DNA from: Alopecurus myosuroides
Lineage: Eukaryota > Streptophyta > Magnoliopsida > Poales > Poaceae
DNA length: 64,000 nucleotides
NCBI GenBank assembly: GCA_028641055.1
Contig: CM054057.1
Location: 725,930,484-725,994,483 of the forward strand
Direction of reading: 5' to 3'
Positions 55,747 to 64,000 of this stretch are shown here, piece by piece (positions within the stretch are counted from its first letter, which is position 1; each line of letters starts with the position of its first letter). The notes below the pieces were generated by a model that searched no databases, had not been told where the DNA came from, and saw only the letters and a list, made by a program, of their open reading frames with translations. The position numbers and the translations under genes are program-made.

Positions 55747-57419
55747 CTAGCAAGATGGCCCTCGCAAATGCGAGGGTATCATGTTTAATATCTATGTAAC
55801 TATTTAATACTTCCAATTAATTTCTGTAATGCAAAACAACCAATGATTCCGGAACCACCAATATATAAAAAACATTCCCAATATATCTTGTGGAAAAATT
55901 ATACTTACTTGATTCCAAAATTATATGAGTGACTGTATATTTTTGGGGGCATTCTTTTTAGTCTGTAGAATTAGTTATACATATATAAATTCATGATCCT
56001 ATATATTTTTATTGTGCAAGTAGTAATAGTAAGTTATAAAACCCCCTAAAATAACTTATTGTTAGTACTTATTTAATTGTACAATTTTGTGAAAATTTAC
56101 ACTTATGCCATTCCCACAAATTCATATGAATGGATGTATATATGGTTAATTTGTATGTGCTACTACATAAGTACACACAACAAAATGTTGGGATGCTAGT
56201 CAATTGAATCTAAAGTTCAGAGTGTGTGATACTTACATCTGATGTATGTTTGGGAAATCCAGTGTTGTGATCGAAATAATAATTTGGTCCCACAAACGCA
56301 ATGGCTAAGAGATTTATAATTAGGGCCAACCTGGTTAAAATTTCAGATTATGATTCATATATTTACTCAAACCTGTCGAGAAAACTTAAATATCCAAAAT
56401 CTACTTATGTCTTATTGTACTACTTTTGTATAGTAAGATACATTGCCAACATTGAATTACAACGATATATAGTTTTAATTCCTATAATCCATAAGGGTTT
56501 CCTTCTATCGATCAACTCAAAAAAAATATCCACTTGTATAATAATTGTACCACACATATCTTTAGTTCAGTGTGCACATATGGGTTCCAGGATTTTATTT
56601 TAATTACACTTGGTGGTAAAAGAACAAAATTTTACACCGGGTAGCCTTGCATTATACAGAGATGAAAAATGGTGTGCTGTGATTTTGCGTCAATATATAT
56701 AAGGTGCGACAGATTAACACTAATGGACATAAACCAAGAAATTATATTTCGAAGAAACAAATCTTGTAACAATATACATGGAGTCAATCAGGAAGTACAC
56801 ACCTAATTTTAGGTTCCATATTACCGACGCTGTCTGATTTTGGTTTTTTCTGATCGAGATCTGCATTCACGTTTGTGCATAAAGGCATGGACCCTGACCT
56901 TGTGAATCCAAGCAATCCATGCATCCAGCTGCTTGCCAATTACCACGCTCGATAAGCATGTGTCCGCGTGGTAGCATCGATTTGTCGATAAGCAAATCTC
57001 ATTAGCCAATATCCATCTTTAGTGACGGTTGGGACGGCAGAGGAAAGGAGTGCACGAGGGAATACGCCCTATAGCGTGTAGCACCGGGCGGTTGGTGCAA
57101 TCTAGCAAGTTCTCCGGCCGCCGGCTTGTTCCATCTGGTGAGAGCGTATGCAGGAGGAGACTCAGAGGAGCTGGCCGATTGGTAGGGATAGGGACGGTTC
57201 TAGAGGTGGACTCGTACAATATACTGGTTCCTCTCTGGTAATCGGTACGTGCATGAGGGACTTAAGATATTTACGTGCAAGGGTGACCTTAGAGTTACGC
57301 AATCGCTTGTTATATTCTAACCATAAATTATGGATCTAACGGTTGAAATAATTCTGATGATGTGGATTAACGTGGTGTCTCCTTTAGAGTTCCGTATATT
57401 GCTTTTAGTATATAATAGA
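55747..57419 (-). mobile_element. Non-autonomous Helitron, reverse orientation (about 1.67 kb)
   Basis: Read on the minus strand, the 3' end is the hairpin CCCTCGCATTTGCGAGGG, then CCATCTTG and CTAG, followed by T. The 5' end at 57,419 begins TCTATTATATACTAAAAGC. The expected A before TC is not present, so the 5' border may be off by a base or two. No Rep/helicase gene; an open stretch at 56,301-56,603 has no known motif. Confidence 0.65.
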
Positions 57420-57454
57420 AGGCATCTCATGCCCTGCATTAACTTACGGAACCG

Positions 57455-57639
57455 CTATTCACTGACAAAAACCTGGAGCCAACGTGGATAAATTTCTCGG
57501 TCCCAGCAATATAAAATCAGTTATGAAAATTCAGAAAATATCCCAATCTATCCGAGCTCAACTTCTTCGCGGCGGGCGTGGCGACATAGCCTTTGTCAGA
57601 GGCGGCGCGACGATCTAGCCCTCGTGCGCGACGGCGGTG
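57455..57639 (+). repeat. Duplicated segment, copy 2
   Basis: Homologous to 48,760-48,932, up to CTAGCCCTCGTGCGCGACGG. At 57,640 it is interrupted by the LTR element. Confidence 0.7.
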
Positions 57640-59253
57640 TGATGGGTGCCTTGACTGGAGGCTGAAGTTGGTAAACCCCAAGAGAAAGGCTGTGAAGAGT
57701 GTAGCAGCAAGTTTTCCCTCAGAAAAAAAACCAAGGTTGAATAAACTAGTAGGAGGACAAGCAATCTCTGAAGGTTGATGTAGCTGAGATGGAAGAACGC
57801 ACTACCAGTTCAACAGCAACGTGGAACCTACACAACACAATCAAATCACTTTGCCCCAACGTAGCAGTGAGGTTGTCAATCTCACCGGTTTTGCTGATAA
57901 CAAAGAGGTTAAATGTATGGTGTGGCGAACAGTATGAGAACTGTATGAAACTAGTAACAGTACTATGAAAGCAGTGTGAAAGCTGTGTAATTAGTGTGTG
58001 TATTATCAGAATGAGAAAATGGACCGGGGTCCACAGTTCACTAGTGGTGTCTCTCTGTGAGAGATAAATAACATGTGTGGTGAACAAATTACAGCTGGGC
58101 AATTAATAGAAATGAAGGCTGCACCGTAGTGTATATGCAAGACATAAAGATTACAATGTGATTCATGCGGGCATTACAACAAAATACATATACCATCGTC
58201 CATCTGCATGTATGACTAATAATCCACCCTCCGAATATCATCCGGACAAACGTTGGGTATTAAGTTGCAAGCAACATATTATCGCAGTAAGAAAAGTGTG
58301 TAATGTAAACAATGTAAACTAAGTAAACATCGTTGTTTTCTCCCTAATGGCAACAACACATCCTCCATCCATCACGTTTCTGTCACTCGAGCACAGATCC
58401 AAAGGAGGCATGAACCCACTATCGAGCATAAATACTCCCTCTTGGAGTTACTAGCATCTACTTGGCCAGATCATCTACTAATAACGGAGAATATTCAAGA
58501 TCATAAATAACATATGCATGAAGATAACATGATAGCTTGATAATCATAAGACATAGCATTCAATATTAATCAGATCCCAACAAACACAACATGTAGCATT
58601 ACATTAAGATGATCTCGATCATGTAGGGCAGCTCACGAGATCTAAACATGAGGTACAAAGTGGAGAAGAAAACCATCTAGATACTGCTATCGACCTGTAG
58701 TCCAGGGATGAACTACTCACGTATCACTTTGGAGGAGGTCATGGTGGTGTAGACCCCTCCGGTGATGAATTCCCCTCCCGGCAGGGTGCCGGGGAGAGCT
58801 CCAGAACCCTCCCGATCTCGACATGACGATGATGGCGGCCTCGGGTGTTTATCGGGACAAAGTGGTATATTTTTAGGGTTGACGTCTCGGGGGGTATAAA
58901 CAGGCGAAAGGACGATGGCGGTGGACGCCCAAGGGGCCCACACCACCCCCAGGCGCGGCAGGGGCACGCCGCCCTATGGTGTGGCCCCCCTTCGGGCCTC
59001 TTTGGGACTCCGTGGAACCTTCAGGAATTCTAAAACTTCCGGGTTTTAAATTTTCCAATTCCGAGAATATTTTCAGAACAACTTTTCTGAAACTAAAAAC
59101 AGTAGAAACCAGGAAAGTGGCTCTGTGGCATCTTATCAATAGGTTAGTACGGAAAATCGATAAAAATGACATAAAGTGTATAGCAAACATGTAGGAAACA
59201 ACATGAAAACAACATGGAACATCACAAATTAAGGATACTTTTATTACATATCA
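57640..59253 (-). repeat. 3' LTR (1614 bp) of the Athila-like element
   Basis: Plus-strand ends are TGATGGGTGCC and ACATATCA (TG...CA). The inner border touches the purine tract. The other LTR starts with the same TGATGGGTGCCTTGACTGG at 63,426. The size is near that of Sabrina/WHAM-type elements, but the family name is not verified. Confidence 0.85.
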
Positions 59254-62200
59254 ACATCCCCAAACTTAGTTCCTACTCGTCCTCGAGTAGGTAAACGGTA
59301 AAAACACATAATTTCTGAGGTGACATGCTACCAACATAAACTTGATCATTAATAATGTAAAAGCATATGTAAGCTGAGATCATAGAACTTCAACACAAGC
59401 ATGATAAATAAAATTTTAACAATAAAGCATAGCAATCAACTTGCGTCATGAGAAGAAACACAAATAAAAGATCATGAATAACAATGCACGAAAGTTATAC
59501 GTTTGTTTCAAGTATAGAGAAAACATGGCAAAGTGATAGTTCGCTAGTCCTTAAGAGTAGGGCAAAACATAAATGCCAGGACACCTTGAAAGTTCATGAG
59601 GAAGCCTAGAAAAAATAATTAGAGAACAAACAATAACACATCATGAATCAATTAATAATGTTTCTGGGACAAATGCACATTAAACTCAGAATGGCAACTA
59701 TGCTCTCTCAACTGTGCATAAAGTTAGAATATGGAGACTCAACATAAAAGTAAAAGAAAGGTCCTTCAAAGAGGGAAGCATGGATCACTCATGTGCTCGA
59801 GATTTTTATTCTATTAAACAGAGGTATTGAAAACATGTTTAAGAGAGGTGTATGCTTATGTCAACGAATGGTAAACATAAAATAAAGTACGTCACAAGAC
59901 AACTAGACTTCACAAGAGCGGCTCCAATAGAAGGACGCATCTGGGTAGAAGGTCATCCCTCTTTCTCTTTTGTTTACACAATTATGCTTTGACTGAGAAA
60001 TCAGGGGCAAAAATAGTGAAGAGAATTTGTTGTTATTAATTTGGGTCTACGCACCCCTCTACCAGCTCTTCTATCAATTGGATAAGCGGATGAAGCCACT
60101 AGTCCAGGGTGTGAAAGTCCAATCAACAAGTGAGATAAATATTCTCTATTTACGTCCTCATGAGCTAAAACAGGAGCAAAAAATAGGATTAATTTTGAAA
60201 GTTTTAAAGGTAACACATGAGAAATTTACTTTGGAGTGGCGGTTAAATACCACATGTAGATAGGTATGGTGCACACATTGGGTAAAGTTTGGTTTTTAGG
60301 AGTTGGATGCCCGAGTAGAGCTCATACTAAGTACAGGTGGAGGCTAGCAAAAGACTGGGAGCGACAAATCATGAGAGCATAAGAGCCATAATCATGCATA
60401 GCGACATAAACATTATTAATCAAGGCATAAGTGGTACCACAAGTTCAAAAACGAAATTATCATAGAGGCTATAAGTGACTGGTTCATAGTCATAAACATT
60501 GTGTGAGCATGCGCCAAGTCAACCAAATAAAACATTAAAGGAGAACACCACAAATTTATGCTTCAATATGACAAGAACAACTCATGATTCTTTCAATGAC
60601 ACATTAAACACTCTCAGATATTTGATACTGATCATGCTACTAAATAACCACTAGGCTTTATAATTAAAATAACATCTAGCCTGATATGATAAATTCTAGC
60701 CACAGTGTATACAAGATTCTACTTGCACCGTTATTTAATTCTACTTCAAGCAGCAGTTTCTTTTCCCAACAAGCATCATACAAAATATGTTCTAACAAAA
60801 ACTCTCTAAATGATACAACAATAAAAAATGAGAGTACTGACATAACACTACTAAAACTAACATCTCTGAATAAGAGATGCAAAGAAAACAAGAGCTAAAC
60901 AAGAATTTTGCAGCAGTTAGAAGAAAAAAAACCAAGAATACGAGCATAAGGAGTATTCAAACGAAAAAGCGGAGCGTGTCTCTCTCACAAACAAAGAATG
61001 CTAGGGTCCAACTATATTATTGCAGCAAGGAAAACAAAATAAAATAAGAGAAAACAAAAGAAAACAAACAAACGCTCCAAGTAAACTTCATATGATGTGA
61101 CCGAATAAAAATATAGTTTCACTAGAAGTGACCTGATAGATTGTTGATGGAGAAGGGGATGCCTTGGGCATCCACAAGCTTAGATTCTTGTGTCTTCTTA
61201 GAATTTTCTGGGATGAACCACGGGGGCATCCCCAAGCTTTGACCTTGCACTCTTCTTGATCACATATATCACCCTCTTCTCTTGACCCTTGAAAACTTCC
61301 TTCACACCACACTCAAAGAGTAATTCGCATTAGAGGGTTAGTGCAACAATCAAAAATCTATGGGTTCTGTATGGGAACAAGTGATATTGATACTTTTAAA
61401 CATTAGCTATAGCCACTGATGTTTCGTGAAGCATAGAAAACCACTTGACATCGTAAAAGAGAAAATACAAGAAAAATGGCAGAATCTATCAAAACCAGAA
61501 CAGTCTGTAAAGACGAATTTTTTCGGGGCACTTATTTTGCTCAGATCGAAAAACTTAAGAACAAAATAGTTGCGGAATTAGCTAAGGAATAAGCACAGAC
61601 AATTTCAGGTCCTTCTGACTTTCTTGTGAATTATACGATGTTTTACGGTGGACAACAGAAATCTGTTGCCTGCGCAGAAATTCAAAACCAACTCCAATTC
61701 TCGTCAGAAACTTTACTTGGTACAACTAAAACATGAAAATAAATATACAAATGAGTTGCTACATATACAACCCCTTGACTCAAACAAAACAGAGAAAAAC
61801 AAAGCAAAAATAAAACCATGGGTTATCTCCCAACAAATGCTTTTCTTTAACATTCTTTAGCGAGGCCCAAAAAAGTGGAATCAAGTGTTTTCAAATGAAG
61901 AAGCATCAAAAATAAAGTATGAAACAAATTTAAGTCTAACCGACTTCCTTTGCATAGGAATCTTGTAAATAAATAAATTAAAGAAGCTCAAACTAGAAAT
62001 CATGGGAAGGTAGAACAAGAGCAACTTCAAAACTTTCAACACAAAGAGAGGTGTTTTAGTAACATGAAAATTCCTACAACCATATTTTCCTATCTATTAA
62101 TAATTTTCAGTAGCATAATGAACAAAATCAACAACATAATTATCACATAAAGCATGTTTGTCATGGCATAAAAGCACACAATTAATATCAAGCTCAAAAA

Positions 62201-62312
62201 TAGTGGGATCAAAATTTAAAATCAGCTCGTCTTTCTTCCCACTTTTAGCAATAGCAAAACAAGATGTTTGATCACTCATAAAAGGTATAAGACACATTAT
62301 AGCAATCCTATT
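59254..62312 (-). other. Non-coding interior of the Athila-like element
   Basis: A-rich on the plus strand, with stops in all frames at short intervals. No pol domain or nested element was recognised. A short piece near 61,312-61,088 (minus: KAWGCPRGSSQK, WMPKASPSP) recurs in this class of element from memory. Confidence 0.5.
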
Positions 62313-63226
62313 TTAGGTATCATTATAATTTATAACACCAAGTAACATAGGACCATCATCAAGAGAATTATCGTATAAATTTTCTAAACAAACTTCCTCA
62401 TTATCATGCATATCAATAGTTGGAATAAATAGATGATTATCATAGGATTTATCCAAGTAGCATGGATTATCATAAATAACAGTAGCAATATCATTCTCAC
62501 AAGTTTCATTCGAACTAGTATCAAGATCACAAGTATATAAAGTATCAATTTCATCAAAAAGGTATATTTCAAAAGAATCAATAGGATCATCACTTTCATC
62601 AAATAATGTATGAGTTGAAGAGTTACTCTCATTGGGAGGTAGACATGGGTAGATCCATTCTTCCTCCTCTTGATCAACACTCTCCTCCTCTTTTTCATCC
62701 AATGAGCTTCCAGATTCAGCAGTTTCTTCTTCCATTGGCTCCTGTAAGGCAGTAGTCTCTCCCTTTGGGGGAGAGAATTGATTAAAATATTGAAGTATGT
62801 AGTAATTAAAATCCTTGTAATTATCAAAAAAATATTCGAGTATATCATAAATCTCATATTTATAAGGTGCATCATCAATTCAAGCAAATAGGCAATTTGA
62901 AATGTACCCTTCCAAGCAATAAATTCTTCAATTTGTTCCACATCATCAAAATCATAATTTCCTTTAAAATAAGAAGATATGGTAACATTATCATTATACT
63001 CACATTGAAAAGGGAGGTGTTTATACCTCCTCCAGCCGCAGGATTTATCAAAGCAATAAGTAACGTTATAAGTAGAGCACAAGTTTTTAGCATAGTCATT
63101 CAATTTATTAATTTTCTCTCATAAGTGTATCCCTTTTCGTGACAAGCGGTGTTCATTATAATATTTGTGTTGTTCATCCGTGAACTCACCTTGCCAATAA
63201 GATCTAGTTTCAAAGGCATCAAACAT
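62313..63226 (-). pseudogene. Decayed ORF of a non-autonomous Athila-like element
   Basis: The ATG at 63,226 opens MFDAFETRSYWQGEFTDEQH, then YNEHRLSRKGIHL and a stop (TGA, probably from TGG). The frame continues with EKINKLNDYAKNLCSTYNVT, CFDKSCGWRRYKHLPFQC, DNVTISSYFKGNYDFDD and IEEFIAWKG. Near 62,880 the frame shifts. The remainder is an acidic region (ESGSSLDEKEEESVDQEEEE, WIYPCLPPNESN, FEIYLFDEIDTLY), ending at 62,313. I recall this protein type from Triticeae LTR elements lacking pol; its role is unknown. It may be a remnant of gag. Confidence 0.55.
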
Positions 63227-63323
63227 TGATAGGAAGCATAATAAAGCAAGTAACAATCAAAACAATAACAAAGTAAAAAAAATGATTGGAGGTGAGAGAC
63301 TCCCCTTGCATAAATTCTCTTTC

Positions 63324-63418
63324 TCCCAGGCAACGGCGCTAGAAAACTTGTTGATGGCGTATAGTTGAAGGGAGACTGCTTGATGATGATGACTTTAAAA
63401 TCCCCGGCAACAATGCCA
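63324..63418 (-). promoter_or_regulatory. Primer-binding site, present twice
   Basis: TCCCCGGCAACAATGCCA (63,401-63,418) lies 7 bases from the LTR and matches the tRNA-Asp 3' end except for three bases. TCCCAGGCAACGGCGCTA (63,324-63,341) is a second match 77 bp further in, differing at two bases. Each is followed by AAAACTTG(TTG)ATGG, so a few LTR bases were copied too. Confidence 0.65.
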
Positions 63419-63425
63419 AAAAACT

Positions 63426-64000
63426 TGATGGGTGCCTTGACTGGAGGCTGACGTTGGTAAACCCCAAGAGAAAGGTTGTGAAGAGTGTTGTATGGTGTGG
63501 AAAACAGTACTAGAACAGTATGAAAGTAGTAGCAGAAGTATAAAAGCAGTGTAAGCAGTGTGTGTATTATCATAATGAGAAAATGAACAGGGGTCCACAG
63601 TTCACTAGTGGTGTCTCTCCGTGAAGGATAAATAACATGTGTGGTGAACAAATTACAGCTGGGCAATTGACAGAAATGAAGGCTGTACCGTAGTGCATAT
63701 GCAAGACATAAAGATTACTATGTGATTCATGCAGGCATTACAACAAAATACATAGACCGTCATCCAACTGCATCTAGGACTAATAATCCACCCTTCGAAT
63801 ATCATCCGAACAAACATTGGGTATTATGTTGCGAGCAACAGATTAGCGCAGTAAGGAAAGTGTGTAATGTAAACAATGTAAACTAAGTAAACACCGTTGT
63901 TTTCTCCCTAATGGCAACAACACATCCTCCATCTTACAAGTTTCTGTCACTCTTGCACATATGCAAAGGAGGCATGAACCCACTATCGATCATAAATACT
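63426..64000 (-). repeat. 5' LTR of the Athila-like element, partial
   Basis: Starts TGATGGGTGCC and follows the 57,640 LTR, but lacks 222 bp that the other copy has between GAAGAGTGT and TGTATGGTGTGG. It continues past the window end. Confidence 0.8.

Larger units (their letters stand above)
57640..64000 (-). mobile_element. Non-autonomous Athila-like Gypsy LTR retrotransposon, runs off the window
   Basis: Two LTRs in the same orientation (57,640-59,253 and 63,426 onward) enclose 4172 bp. On the minus strand the order is 5' LTR, primer site matching tRNA-Asp (63,401-63,418), a decayed acidic gene (62,313-63,226), about 3 kb without coding capacity, a purine tract (AAGTTTGGGG, 59,257-59,270) and the 3' LTR. 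No protease, reverse transcriptase or integrase is present, so it would depend on a full-length relative. The shared LTR parts differ at roughly one base in fifteen by eye, so the insertion is not recent. Confidence 0.8.

Overview
This is plant nuclear DNA. The mix of repeats points to a grass of the wheat/barley/rye tribe (Triticeae), an inference from family resemblance and not a database match. It holds nested CACTA DNA transposons with the subterminal words CCCGGTTGG...CCAACCGGG and TTTGCCGTGTG, Stowaway and hAT-type miniature elements, small Helitrons, Tat- and Athila-like Gypsy LTR elements, and a long tandem-repeat array. Only one gene looks like a normal host gene: a three-exon bHLH transcription factor at 31.25-36.18 kb, whose 3.7-kb second intron is packed with miniature elements.

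Layout. 0-5.2 kb: 3' part of a Tat-lineage Gypsy element with an antisense extra gene and an LTR. 5.2-16.7 kb: a tandem array with a 358-bp period, cut in two by about 4.1 kb of unrelated DNA that ends in a 13/15-bp minisatellite. 16.7-17.47 kb: a CACTA end. 17.47-29.2 kb: CACTA-derived DNA with a decayed accessory gene that includes a Ulp1-like protease part, a 0.4-kb palindrome, a broken AP2-like gene and a broken gene of a transposon-borne family. Inside it sits a complete 2.36-kb CACTA element (25,712-28,072, target duplication TCT) carrying an apparently intact two-exon DEDDy 3'-5' exonuclease and a 5S rRNA-derived fragment. 31.25-36.18 kb: the bHLH gene. 36,697-44,974: a complete 8.28-kb CACTA element (target duplication ACT). 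45-50 kb: small elements and remnants, including a Helitron. 50.1 kb: another CACTA end. 53.1-54.1 kb: an Athila-type integrase fragment split by a miniature element. 55.75-57.42 kb: a second Helitron. 57.64 kb to the window end: a non-autonomous Athila-like LTR element in reverse orientation.

The most interesting unit is the 36.7-45.0 kb CACTA element. Besides a frameshifted transposase gene it carries three near-identical head-to-tail copies of a fragment of a DRM-type de novo DNA methyltransferase, joined directly to a FAR1/FHY3-like fragment. A near-perfect inverted repeat of about 320 bp per arm follows, then an antisense gene of a transposon-borne family. Rice CACTA elements are known to make miR820, which targets the methyltransferase OsDRM2. 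This element may be an independent case of a CACTA transposon acquiring sequence from the host silencing machinery. That reading is an inference; sequence homology and structure are what can be seen here.
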